A DNA stretch of 64,000 nt from assembly GCF_040581415.1 (NCBI RefSeq), contig NZ_CP114014.1, positions 2,294,001-2,358,000 on the forward strand, in the 5' to 3' direction. Both the position numbers and the translations under genes were made by a program. The stretch is from Paraconexibacter sp040581415 (GTDB lineage: Bacteria; Actinomycetota; Thermoleophilia; Solirubrobacterales; Solirubrobacteraceae). Positions 48,672-56,594 of the stretch are shown in pieces; position 1 is the stretch's first letter, and each line of letters starts with the position of its first letter. A model generated the notes under the pieces. It had not been told where the DNA came from. It saw only the letters and a list, made by a program, of their open reading frames with translations, and searched no databases.

Positions 48672-49801
48672 CGGAGCAGAACCTCAGCCTCGCGCGGACG
48701 CTGCCGTGCGACGACTGCACCAGGCGGGCGTGGCTCGTCGCCACGCTCGCTCCCAACCTCGAGCTGGCCTGGCGAGCTCGGCGGCCACTGCGCGATGTGC
48801 TCGGACTCGCCGACAGGACGCTCGTCGACTGCCTGGCCGGGTCGGCCGCCGACGCCCTGCTGAAGCGGTGGGAGGGCCTGGACGTCGACGCGGTCCGGGC
48901 GACCTGGGGCGCAGCGGGCGGCACGTCGGTCTGCCGGCACGACCCGCGCTACCCCGAGCGTCTGCGGACCGGGCCCGACGCACCGGCGGTGCTGTTCTGC
49001 GCCGGCGACCCGCGCCGGCTCCGCGCCTGGCTGGCGGGTCCCGCCGCCGGGGGAATGCCTGCCGTGGCGATCGTCGGGACCCGGCGACCGCTGCCGGAGG
49101 GCGCCGAATTCGCCCGCACCCTCGGCCGGGGCCTCGCAGCCGCGGGCGTGACGGTGGTGAGCGGCATGGCCATGGGCATCGACGCCGCGGCGCACGCCGG
49201 CGCGCTCGATGCAGGCGGGCCGACGGTCGCCGTGCTCGCATGCGGCCCGGAGCTGGCCTACCCGAAGAGCGTGGCGTCCGTCCACCGGCAGCTCGTCGCC
49301 GAGCAGCTGGTCGTCTCCGAGCTGCCACCGGGCGCGACGCCATGGCGCTGGGCCTTTCCTGCGCGCAACCGGATCATCGCGGCGCTCGGGGGTGCGACGG
49401 TCGTGGTCGAGGCCACCGAACGCTCCGGGTCGCTGATCACCGCGGACTTCGCGGCTGATCTCGGACGCGACATCGGAGCGGCGCCCGGCCGGGCCGGGAG
49501 TCCGCGGACCCTCGGCTCGAATCGCCTGCTCGCCCAGGGCGCCGCGGTGATCCTCGAACCCGGGGACGTCCTCGACCTCGTGTGCTCGATCGACCGGACC
49601 AGCGACACGCCGCCGCCGGTTCCGGCCGGGCTCGAGCCGCGTCTGCAGATGCTGCTAAGCCTGCTGCGGGACGGCGGCCAGCCGGTCACGCAGGCGCGGA
49701 CACCGGAGGCGGCCGAGGCCGCGCGCGTGGGACTGCTGGAGCTCGAGCTGCGCGGCCTGGTGCGTCGCGTTCCCGGGGGTGGTCATGTCGCTGCGGGCTG
49801 A
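48668..49801 (+). CDS. dprA: DNA processing protein DprA
   Basis: 377 residues from an ATG overlapping the comM stop. The Rossmann-like core has VAIVGTRRPLPEGAEFARTL, VVSGMAMGIDAAAHAGALDA, VAVLACGPELAYPK and FPARNRIIAALGGATVVVEA. The usual GSRxxTxYG is here GTRRPLPEG and the YPxEN motif is YPKSV, so the loop has drifted. A C-terminal winged-helix-like part follows. DprA loads RecA onto single strands in transformation. With comM and yraN it makes the standard actinobacterial group. Confidence 0.93.
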   Translation: MTEQNLSLARTLPCDDCTRRAWLVATLAPNLELAWRARRPLRDVLGLADRTLVDCLAGSAADALLKRWEGLDVDAVRATWGAAGGTSVCRHDPRYPERLRTGPDAPAVLFCAGDPRRLRAWLAGPAAGGMPAVAIVGTRRPLPEGAEFARTLGRGLAAAGVTVVSGMAMGIDAAAHAGALDAGGPTVAVLACGPELAYPKSVASVHRQLVAEQLVVSELPPGATPWRWAFPARNRIIAALGGATVVVEATERSGSLITADFAADLGRDIGAAPGRAGSPRTLGSNRLLAQGAAVILEPGDVLDLVCSIDRTSDTPPPVPAGLEPRLQMLLSLLRDGGQPVTQARTPEAAEAARVGLLELELRGLVRRVPGGGHVAAG

Positions 49802-49846
49802 GCCGACCCTCGTCGACGCGGGGAATCCCCGGCGAGTGGCCTTCAA

Positions 49847-49852
49847 TACGCT
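49847..49852 (+). promoter_or_regulatory. -10 box TACGCT of thiD
   Basis: TACGCT ends 7 nt before the in-frame GTG at 49860 and argues for that start rather than the ATG at 49785 inside dprA. Confidence 0.5.
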
Positions 49853-49859
49853 GCCCCGC

Positions 49860-50738
49860 GTGTCCACGCCTGCCCGCGCGATCCCGGTCTGCCTTTCGAT
49901 CGCCGGCTCGGACTCGGGCGGCGGGGCCGGCATCCAGGCCGACCTGAAGGCGTTCGCCGCTTGCGGCGTCCACGGGACGACCGCGATCACCGCGATCACC
50001 GCGCAGAACACCACCGCGGTCACGGGGGTGTGGCCGCTGCCGACGGCCGCGATCCTGGCGCAGGTCCACGCGGTGGTCGAGGACATGGATGTGCGCGCTG
50101 TGAAGATCGGGATGCTCGGCAGCGCAGAGATCACGGCCGCCGTCGCCGAGGCGCTCGCGCTCCTGGATCCCGCGGTGCCGGTCGTCGTCGACCCGGTGAT
50201 GGTCGCGGAGTCGGGCGCCCGACTGCTTCCGGAGGACGCGCACGCGGCCCTGATCGAGCTCATCCTCCCGCGGGCCACCGTGGTCACGCCGAACCTCCCG
50301 GAGGCCCGCGTCCTGGCCGGAGCGGCGGCCAGGGCTCCGGCGGACGCCGACGAGGAGTCCGCGGAGGCCGAGGCGCTGGCACGCGCAGTGCACCGGCTCG
50401 GGCCGGCGTGTGTCGTCGTCACGGGCGGGCATCGCGCCGCCGCCGTCGACACGGTCTTCGACGGTGCCGCCGTGACCCGCCTCCCGGGGGAGCGCCACCC
50501 CGACGGCGCCGCGCACGGGTCGGGCTGCACCCACGCGTCGGCGCTGGCCGCCCACCTGGCGCTGGGCTACCCGGTCGTCGAAGCCGCACGACGCGCGAAG
50601 GCGGTGGCTGCGGCGGCGGTCCGCGACGGGCTACGGAACGTCGGCCACGGCGCCGGGCCGGTCGACGCCCTCGGGGTCGCGCGCCGCGGTCCGGGCGATG
50701 GCACGCTCCTGGCGCGCGAAGCGGTGGGCGGCACGTGA
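49860..50738 (+). CDS. thiD: Hydroxymethylpyrimidine/phosphomethylpyrimidine kinase
   Basis: About 292 residues with the GTG at 49860, chosen because a -10 box lies 7 nt upstream and the first conserved strand comes 10 residues later; upstream starts at 49785 or 49836 are possible. Ribokinase-fold marks are SIAGSDSGGGAGIQADLKAF, GTTAITAITAQNT, VDPVMVAESGARLL, TPNLPEARVL and the catalytic HGSGCTHASALAAHLALG. It phosphorylates HMP and HMP-P for thiamine synthesis. No other thi genes are in the window. Confidence 0.94.
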   Translation: MSTPARAIPVCLSIAGSDSGGGAGIQADLKAFAACGVHGTTAITAITAQNTTAVTGVWPLPTAAILAQVHAVVEDMDVRAVKIGMLGSAEITAAVAEALALLDPAVPVVVDPVMVAESGARLLPEDAHAALIELILPRATVVTPNLPEARVLAGAAARAPADADEESAEAEALARAVHRLGPACVVVTGGHRAAAVDTVFDGAAVTRLPGERHPDGAAHGSGCTHASALAAHLALGYPVVEAARRAKAVAAAAVRDGLRNVGHGAGPVDALGVARRGPGDGTLLAREAVGGT

Positions 50739-50760
50739 GCGCTTTGGCATACTCGACCGG

Positions 50761-51009
50761 GTGAGGTTCCTGCGCATGAAGCCTGGACATGGCGAGATCG
50801 TTCTCGCTGAAGGTGACGTGGACGTCCCCGCGGACGAGCAGCTCCTCATCGACGAGTTCCGTGCCCAGCTCGACGCAGGCATGTGGGCCGCGGTGCCGCA
50901 GACCAGCAAGGCCGGCCGGCGCGAGGCGCGCATGGTCCAGGCGTTCGACGAGATCCCCCGCGACGCCGAGCGCGTCATCTTCTTCCCACGCGCCGCCGGC
51001 GGCGCGTGA
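50761..51009 (+). CDS. Small protein of unknown function
   Basis: 82 residues from GTG. Starts RFLRMKPGHGEIVLAEGDVD and ends in a segment DAERVIFFPRAAGG. The middle has an acidic helix (DEQLLIDEFRAQLDAGMWAA). It looks like a single small alpha/beta domain; the pattern of a short beta strand, helix with MWAAVP, and IFFPR recalls small actinobacterial proteins found in several contexts, but I recognise no family. CATACT at 50747 may be the -10 box. Confidence 0.65.
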   Translation: MRFLRMKPGHGEIVLAEGDVDVPADEQLLIDEFRAQLDAGMWAAVPQTSKAGRREARMVQAFDEIPRDAERVIFFPRAAGGA

Positions 51010-51050
51010 CGCGCTGAGCACCCGAACCCGCCGACCGACGCAGCCCGACG

Positions 51051-51674
51051 ATGCTCCTCGCCCTCAGCGCCACCCTGATCGTCGTGTTCGTGCTGCTGTG
51101 GGAGGTCACCTGGCCGCAGATCTCCGAGGCGCTCGCCCGCCGGCGCGCGCGCCGGCAGCTCATCCCGGTCGATGCCTTCGACCCCGGGCGTGAGCGCCGC
51201 GCCGAGCAGCGCGCGCGGCAGCTCCTGCGGTCCTGCGTGAACGAGGAGGAGTGGGCCATGTACCGCGACCTCGGGTTCATCCGCGTCTGGGGCGGCCTCG
51301 CAGAGGGGCCCGAACCGGGCGTCAGCGAGCAGACCGACGGCGGGGCGCCGTACGCCTACCTCGTCTATCCCCACAAGCCGATCGTCGCCTACCTGCCGCA
51401 GACCCGGCAGCTGCTGAACGAGTACTGCGTCGAGTTCCCCGACGAGACGCGTCCCTACGGCAGCCCGCGACTCCCTGACAGCGACGACGTCCTCGCCAAG
51501 TGGATGGCCCTCACCGGTGACGAACGGCGGCTGATCGCAAGCTCCAACATGCACCTCCCGGGTCGCCAGGTCGACCCGAAGCAGGCCCGGCGGGACCTCT
51601 GGCGCCTCAGCGAGTGGGAGCGCTCGCGGCTCGCCCGCGAACGCCGCTCCGCTCCGAGCTCCCCCGCGACGTAG
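51051..51674 (+). CDS. Membrane-anchored protein of unknown function
   Basis: 207 residues. One N-terminal membrane helix (LLALSATLIVVFVLLWEVTW) is followed by an Arg-rich segment (ALARRRARRQLI) and a soluble domain with RQLLRSCVNEEEWAMYRDLG, then YAYLVYPHKPIVAYLPQTRQ and LLNEYCVEFPDETRPYGSPR, resembling a small domain seen in Thermoleophilia genomes. The C-terminus is basic. Topology is probably N-out, C-in. No catalytic motif. It lies between the 82-residue gene and ilvD. Confidence 0.68.
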   Translation: MLLALSATLIVVFVLLWEVTWPQISEALARRRARRQLIPVDAFDPGRERRAEQRARQLLRSCVNEEEWAMYRDLGFIRVWGGLAEGPEPGVSEQTDGGAPYAYLVYPHKPIVAYLPQTRQLLNEYCVEFPDETRPYGSPRLPDSDDVLAKWMALTGDERRLIASSNMHLPGRQVDPKQARRDLWRLSEWERSRLARERRSAPSSPAT

Positions 51675-51742
51675 CTCCCAGCCCTCGCAGGACCGGGCCT
51701 GGCTGCTTGCACGACAGTTCCAGCGGCCCGCCCGGCGCGCGT

Positions 51743-51748
51743 TAGTGT
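51743..51748 (+). promoter_or_regulatory. -10 box TAGTGT of ilvD
   Basis: TAGTGT lies 10 nt before the ilvD ATG with no Shine-Dalgarno sequence between. Confidence 0.5.
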
Positions 51749-51758
51749 CCGCGCGACC

Positions 51759-53444
51759 ATGAGCACCAACGGCTTCGACCCCAAGCACCGCTCACGCGCG
51801 CTCACCGAAGGCCCGCAGCGCGCCGCCGCACGGTCCTACTTCAACGCCATCGGCTTCGACGAGGAGGCGCTGGCGAAGCCGATCATCGGCGTGGCGAACA
51901 CGTGGATCGAGACGATGCCGTGCAACTACCACCTGCGCGCGCTCGCCAAGCAGGTCAAGGACGGCATCCGCGCGGCCGGGGGCACCCCGATGGAGTTCAA
52001 CACGATCGCGATCTCCGACGGGATCACGATGGGCACCAGCGGCATGAAGACGTCGCTCGTCTCCCGCGAGGTCATCGCCGACTCGATCGAGCTCACGGCC
52101 CGTGGCTACCTCTTCGACGGCGTCGTCGGCCTGGCGGGGTGTGACAAGACGCTTCCGGGCGTGGTCATGGCGCTGTGCCGGCTGAACATCCCGAGCCTGA
52201 TGCTCTACGGCGGCTCGATCATGCCCGGCACCTACCAGGGCGAGGAGATCACGATCCTCAAGGTCTTCGAGGCCGTCGGCGCCCACGCCTCCGGGAAGAT
52301 CAGCGACGCCGAGCTGAAGGCCATCGAGATCGCCGCCAGCCCCGGGCCCGGAGCCTGCGGCGGCCAGTTCACCGCCAACACCATGGCGATGGCGTTCGAG
52401 GCGCTGGGCATCTCGCCGATCGGCAGCGCGATGGTCCCCGCCGTCGACGCGACCAAGGCGAAGGTCGCCTACGCCACCGGCGAGCTCATGGTCGACCTCC
52501 TGACCCGCGGCCTCAAGCCCGCGGACATCATCACCCGCGCCGCGCTCGAGAACGCGATCGCCACCGTCGCCACCGGCGGCGGCTCGACGAACGCCGTGCT
52601 GCACCTGCTCGCGGTCGCCCGGGAGATGGGCGTCCCGCTCGACATCGACGACTTCGCGGGCATCCTGGATCGCGTCCCGCTGCTGTGCGACCTCAGCCCC
52701 GGCGGCCGCTTCAACGCGGTCGACCTGCACAAGGCCGGCGGGATCGAGCTGACGCTCAAGCGCCTGGACGAAGGCGGATACCTGCACCGCGACGCGATCA
52801 CCGTCACCGGGAAGACCATCGGCGAGCATGCGGACGGCGCCGTGGAGACCCCGGGCCAGCAGGTCGTGCGGCCGCTGGCCGACCCGATCAAGCCCCACGG
52901 CGGCATGGCCGTCCTGCGCGGCAACCTCGCCCCGGGCGGATGCGTCGTCAAGCTCGCCGGCCACGACCGTCGCCTGCACGTCGGGCCGGCGCGGGTCTTC
53001 GAGGACGAGGAGGCGACCATGAAGGCCGTCGTCGACGGCATCGTCAAGCCCGGCGACGTCGTCGTCATCCGCAACGAGGGGCCGGTCGGCGGCCCGGGCA
53101 TGAGGGAGATGCTCGCGGTGACGGCGGCCATCAACGGCGCGGGGCTGGGGGAGGACGTGGTGCTCGTCACCGACGGCCGCTTCTCGGGCGCCACGCACGG
53201 GTTCATGTGCGGTCACGTCGCCCCGGAGGCCGTCAAGGGCGGCCCGATCGCGGCGGTCGCCGACGGCGACACCATCACGATGGACGTCGACGCCGGACGC
53301 CTGGACGTCGACTTGACCGACGCCGTCATCGCCGAGCGGGTCGCGGCCTACGTGCCGCCGGAGGCCGTCGACTGCACCGGCGTGCTCGCCAAGTACGCCA
53401 AGCTCGTGTCCAGCGCGACCGAGGGCGCCGTCACCCTGGTCTGA
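51759..53444 (+). CDS. ilvD: Dihydroxy-acid dehydratase
   Basis: 561 residues. The Cys of the iron-sulfur site are in ETMPCNYHLRALAK, GLAGCDKTLPGVVMAL and PGACGGQFTANTM, as in the plant/actinobacterial 2Fe-2S type. Other marks are FNTIAISDGITMGTSGMK, GGGSTNAVLHLLAVAREMG, RNEGPVGGPGMREML and TDGRFSGATHGFMCGH. It converts dihydroxy-acids to 2-keto acids for valine, isoleucine and pantothenate synthesis. A terminator hairpin is 50 bp downstream. It stands alone, with no other ilv gene in the window. Confidence 0.97.
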   Translation: MSTNGFDPKHRSRALTEGPQRAAARSYFNAIGFDEEALAKPIIGVANTWIETMPCNYHLRALAKQVKDGIRAAGGTPMEFNTIAISDGITMGTSGMKTSLVSREVIADSIELTARGYLFDGVVGLAGCDKTLPGVVMALCRLNIPSLMLYGGSIMPGTYQGEEITILKVFEAVGAHASGKISDAELKAIEIAASPGPGACGGQFTANTMAMAFEALGISPIGSAMVPAVDATKAKVAYATGELMVDLLTRGLKPADIITRAALENAIATVATGGGSTNAVLHLLAVAREMGVPLDIDDFAGILDRVPLLCDLSPGGRFNAVDLHKAGGIELTLKRLDEGGYLHRDAITVTGKTIGEHADGAVETPGQQVVRPLADPIKPHGGMAVLRGNLAPGGCVVKLAGHDRRLHVGPARVFEDEEATMKAVVDGIVKPGDVVVIRNEGPVGGPGMREMLAVTAAINGAGLGEDVVLVTDGRFSGATHGFMCGHVAPEAVKGGPIAAVADGDTITMDVDAGRLDVDLTDAVIAERVAAYVPPEAVDCTGVLAKYAKLVSSATEGAVTLV

Positions 53445-53494
53445 AGGTCGCCGCTGCGGACCCGCAGAGCGTCTGACGTCCGATCGCGGTCGTC

Positions 53495-53518
53495 CTGACG
53501 ACCAAAATTGGTCGTCAG
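53495..53518. terminator. Bidirectional terminator between ilvD and the hydrolase gene
   Basis: CTGACGACCA (53495-53504), loop AAAT, TGGTCGTCAG (53509-53518): a perfect 10-bp stem. The right arm contains the stop codon of the minus-strand hydrolase gene. The A/T-rich centre makes it the most canonical terminator in the window. Confidence 0.75.
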
Positions 53519-54480
53519 ACCGCCGGGGACCGCGCGGACGACGCGAGGAAGTCGGCCACGTCCGCGTTGAACCGGGCCGGCCGCTCCAGCATCGCCATGT
53601 GCCCGGTGTCCTCCAGGATCTCCGCGCGCGACCCCGGGATCAGCTGCACGAACCGCGCCGCGTCCCGCACCGGGACGATCCGGTCCTCGCGGCCCCAGTA
53701 GACAAGGGTGGGACAGGCGATCGCGTGCAGCCGGCTGTCGATGTCGTGGTCGGTCAGCGCGTCGATCGCCGCCACGAAGCCCGGCTTGCCGTTGCCCTGG
53801 CGGATCTGCTCGGACATCAGCGCGTTCGGCAACCGCTCCGGGTGCCTGACGGCCAGGTGCATCGTCGCCTGCCGCAGCCGCGCGCGCCGCGCGACCGCAT
53901 CGGCGTGGGTGGCGATCATCGCCCCGCCGGCAACGATCAACCGCTCCGCCCGGCGCAGCGTCCCGAGCAGCCGCTCGGGGCGCTGCGCCCGGGCGTCGAG
54001 CCCTGCGGAGGCGACGAGGACGAGGGCGGTGACCCGCTCCGGCGCGGACAGCGCGAGCTCCAGCGCGATGAATCCGCCCATCGAGTTGCCGACGAGGACG
54101 GCGGACGGGATGCCGAGGACATCGAGCAACCCGGCGAGCAGCGACGCGTACCCCGGGATCGTGATGCGGTCGTCGCGCGGCATCGGGCTCGCGCCGAACC
54201 CGGGCAGGTCGACCGCCACGACGCGTCGGGTCCGGGCGAACGCCGGCAGGTTCTCGAGCCAGTTCTGCCACGACCCGGAGAGCCCGTGGACGAACAGGAG
54301 CGGCGGTCCGCCGTCGCTCGCAGCCGGGTCGGGCCCGAGGTCGATCACGTTGACGATCTGCCCCCGGACCACGCGCCACCGCTGGTGCCGGCGCCAGTCG
54401 ACCGTCAGCCACGCCGAGCGTCCCGCCGGCCCGTAGACATCCTGTCCGGGCACCGGGGGTGGGGAAGCCGGGCTCGCCAT
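53515..54480 (-). CDS. Alpha/beta hydrolase
   Basis: 321 residues from the ATG at 54480, chosen because a -10 box (TATCGT) lies 7 nt upstream. Marks are the oxyanion-hole LLFVHGLSGSWQNW, VVAVDLPGFGASPMP, the nucleophile elbow VLVGNSMGGFIALELAL, the acid region LVYWGREDRIVPVRDAAR and the catalytic His in LEDTGHMAMLERP. Family members are esterases, lipases, dehalogenases or C-C hydrolases; the substrate cannot be read. It diverges from the nucleotidase-like gene from a shared promoter. Confidence 0.9.
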   Translation of the reverse strand: MASPASPPPVPGQDVYGPAGRSAWLTVDWRRHQRWRVVRGQIVNVIDLGPDPAASDGGPPLLFVHGLSGSWQNWLENLPAFARTRRVVAVDLPGFGASPMPRDDRITIPGYASLLAGLLDVLGIPSAVLVGNSMGGFIALELALSAPERVTALVLVASAGLDARAQRPERLLGTLRRAERLIVAGGAMIATHADAVARRARLRQATMHLAVRHPERLPNALMSEQIRQGNGKPGFVAAIDALTDHDIDSRLHAIACPTLVYWGREDRIVPVRDAARFVQLIPGSRAEILEDTGHMAMLERPARFNADVADFLASSARSPAV

Positions 54481-54486
54481 GGGTCG

Positions 54487-54493
54487 TACGATA
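54487..54493. promoter_or_regulatory. Symmetric bidirectional -10 box
   Basis: TACGATA reads TACGAT on the plus strand (10 nt before the ATG at 54503) and TATCGT on the minus strand (7 nt before the ATG at 54480). Both divergent genes can be served by one -10 element. Confidence 0.6.
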
Positions 54494-54502
54494 GGGAGCG
54501 GG

Positions 54503-55075
54503 ATGCGCATCGCGATCGACATCGACTCGACCCTGCACCACTACTGGGACGTCCTCTCGCAGACCGCGGTGGAGCGCTTCGGCATCGAGCTCCCCTATGA
54601 GGAGCAGTTCACCTGGGGCATCACGCGGCTACGGCCCGAGCAGCTCGAGGTCTGCATCGCCGCGACCCACGTGGAGGAGCGCATGCTCAGCTCGCGCCCG
54701 TACGCCGGCGCGGTGGAGACCGTCAACCGCTGGCACGCGGCCGGGCACTTCATCCACATCACCTCGCACCGGCCGGTGGAGGCCCACGGGGCCACCGCCC
54801 GGTGGCTCGAGCACATCGGGCTGCAGCACGACGAGCTCTACTGCAGTTCCGACAAGGTGTCCAAGTGCAGGGAGATCGGCATCGACCTGCTGATCGACGA
54901 CAGCCCCGAGAACCTCCAGCGCGCGGTGGACTGCGGCATCGCCGCCGCGACGATCCTGCATCCGTGGAACCGGGACGTCGTGGAGGACGAGGGCATCCTC
55001 GCGGCCGAGGACTGGGACGGCCTCGCGGCGGCCCTCGAGGCCCAGCTGGAACCGCTGCGCCGCCGGGCCGCCTGA
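54503..55075 (+). CDS. HAD-superfamily phosphatase, 5'-nucleotidase-like
   Basis: 190 residues. HAD motif I is MRIAIDIDSTLHHYWDVL with nucleophile Asp pair, motif II is IHITSHRPVEAH and motif IV is DLLIDDSPENLQRA. The DIDSTL and THxRP-like pattern resemble 5'(3')-deoxyribonucleotidases (NT5C) and NagD/YqfW-type phosphatases. The start at 54503 gives DIDS at the N-terminus; an in-frame ATG at 54479 overlaps the divergent gene. GGAGCGGG upstream may serve as a ribosome-binding site. It likely removes phosphate from a nucleotide or sugar. Confidence 0.82.
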   Translation: MRIAIDIDSTLHHYWDVLSQTAVERFGIELPYEEQFTWGITRLRPEQLEVCIAATHVEERMLSSRPYAGAVETVNRWHAAGHFIHITSHRPVEAHGATARWLEHIGLQHDELYCSSDKVSKCREIGIDLLIDDSPENLQRAVDCGIAAATILHPWNRDVVEDEGILAAEDWDGLAAALEAQLEPLRRRAA

Positions 55076-55089
55076 AGGCGACGCACGCT

Positions 55090-55102
55090 CGACAGGGTGT
55101 CA
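55090..55102. repeat. 13-bp sequence shared with the MMPL upstream region
   Basis: CGACAGGGTGTCA, identical to 44371-44383. It lies 115 nt before the L,D-transpeptidase ATG. The same gap holds three CGACGCAC copies near 55079, 55117 and 55145. Confidence 0.5.
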
Positions 55103-55192
55103 GTGCGCCTGAAACGACGCACGCACGTGAGGTAAGCGGTGCTGCGACGCACATGAGACCCGCGTCTGGTGGCCGAACGCCGCCCGAACACG

Positions 55193-55198
55193 TACTCT
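55193..55198 (+). promoter_or_regulatory. Candidate -10 box TACTCT of the L,D-transpeptidase gene
   Basis: TACTCT lies 18 nt before the ATG, leaving a leader with GCGGGGGT as a possible ribosome-binding site. Confidence 0.45.
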
Positions 55199-55216
55199 AC
55201 GCGGGGGTATTCCGAC

Positions 55217-56260
55217 ATGGGCAAGCGTACATTCATCGTCATTGGGCTCGCGCTCACCATTCTCTTCGGCGGCGCGGGCGCGCTCTACGCCTATGACTCG
55301 TCGGGGACGGACAAGATCGCGAAGGGCATCACGGTCGGCGGCGTCGACATCGGCGGCCTGACCGCCGCCGAGGCGCGCACCCGCCTGAACGCCCAGTTGC
55401 TCGAGCCGCTGAAGAAGGACATCGTCGTCCACCACGCGCCGGACAAGTGGACGCTCACCGCCGAGCAGGCAGGCCTGAAGGCCAACGTCGAGGAGCTTGT
55501 CTCGACCGCGCTGACGCGCAGCAGCGAAGGGAACTTCGTTTCCCGTGGCTACCGCAAGCTCACCGGCGGCAGCGTCGAGACGACGCTCGACCCGGACGTG
55601 AGCTACAACGCGGCCGCCGTCGACAAGCTCGTCCAGGCGGTCCGCAAGGACGTCAACCGCGACGCGACCAATGCGAGCATGAGCATCTCGCTCGCCGGCT
55701 TCAAGAAGGTCGACAGCCGCATCGGGCTGCGCGTGAAGTCCGGCAAGCTCACCAAGGCGATCCTCGCGTCGCTCACCTCGCCGACCGCGAAGCGCAGCTT
55801 CGTCGCCGAGACCGAGCACCTGAAGCCGAAGGTCACCACGGGCGACCTCGCCAAGAAGGCCGGCACGATCCTCGTCGTGGACAAGAGCAAGTTCACGGTG
55901 CGGCTCTACAAGAACCTCAAGTTCGTCAAGCAGTACGGCATCGCGATCGGCGCGCCGGGCCACGACACGCCCGAGGGCACGTTCAGCGTCCAGAACAAGC
56001 AGGTCGACCCGGTGTGGTCGGTGCCGAACAGCCCGTGGGCCGGTGAGCTGGCAGGGAGCACGGTCGCCGGCGGCATCGCGTCCAACCCGCTCAAGGCCCG
56101 CTGGATGGGCGTGACCGACGGCGTCGGCTTCCACGGCACGAGCGACGACGGCTCGATCGGCTCAGCGGCCTCCCACGGCTGCATGCGGATGCACGTCAAG
56201 GACGTCATCGACCTGTACCCGCGCGTGCCGGTCGGCGCGACGGTCTACATCTCGCACTGA
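55217..56260 (+). CDS. L,D-transpeptidase with peptidoglycan-binding/VanW-type N-terminal region
   Basis: 347 residues. One N-terminal membrane or signal segment (TFIVIGLALTILFGGAGALY) is followed by a region with GITVGGVDIGGLTAAEARTR (PG_binding_4/VanW-like) up to about residue 215, and a YkuD catalytic domain with VDKSKFTVRLYKNLKFVK, the active-site HGTSDDGSIGSAASHGCMRM (Cys near 330) and a final VGATVYISH. The family makes 3-3 peptidoglycan cross-links outside the cell, a form common in Actinobacteria. The start at 55217 follows a -10 box; an earlier in-frame start exists. Confidence 0.93.
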   Translation: MGKRTFIVIGLALTILFGGAGALYAYDSSGTDKIAKGITVGGVDIGGLTAAEARTRLNAQLLEPLKKDIVVHHAPDKWTLTAEQAGLKANVEELVSTALTRSSEGNFVSRGYRKLTGGSVETTLDPDVSYNAAAVDKLVQAVRKDVNRDATNASMSISLAGFKKVDSRIGLRVKSGKLTKAILASLTSPTAKRSFVAETEHLKPKVTTGDLAKKAGTILVVDKSKFTVRLYKNLKFVKQYGIAIGAPGHDTPEGTFSVQNKQVDPVWSVPNSPWAGELAGSTVAGGIASNPLKARWMGVTDGVGFHGTSDDGSIGSAASHGCMRMHVKDVIDLYPRVPVGATVYISH

Positions 56261-56300
56261 GGACGGCCGGTCGCCGCCACGAGCGGCGACCCGGCGGAGG

Positions 56301-56594
56301 CTACGCCTCCGGCTCCAGCTGCGCGGAGCGGATCTCGTCGACGGAGATCTCCTCCCAGCCGCGTTCCAGCAGCAGGGAGTGGTGGGGCGAGTGGCGAAAG
56401 ACGAGGGACCCGATGAAGATCCCCTTCTCCTTGCGCCGCAGCACGGCGTACCACATGGTCGTCGCGTCGCCCGTCCCCTGGATGCGGAACCACGGCCGTG
56501 GCGGGATGCCGGCCTCGGGCGCGACTCCGGCCGCCACCAGTTGGTGCTGGGTCGCGACCTGACCGGTCGCCGTGTCGATGAAGAACAAAGCCAT
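56301..56594 (-). CDS. Small protein of unknown function
   Basis: 97 residues from the ATG at 56594. Starts ALFFIDTATGQVATQHQLVA, has FRIQGTGDATTMWYAVLRR, then FIGSLVFRHSPHHSLLLERG and WEEISVDEIRS. It appears to be a beta-rich single domain without motifs; no family recognised. TATCCT on the minus strand (56608-56603) lies 8 nt upstream, supporting the start. Its 5' end overlaps that of the divergent xerD-type gene by about 20 bp, which makes the two starts mutually awkward; one may begin a little later. Confidence 0.65.
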   Translation of the reverse strand: MALFFIDTATGQVATQHQLVAAGVAPEAGIPPRPWFRIQGTGDATTMWYAVLRRKEKGIFIGSLVFRHSPHHSLLLERGWEEISVDEIRSAQLEPEA

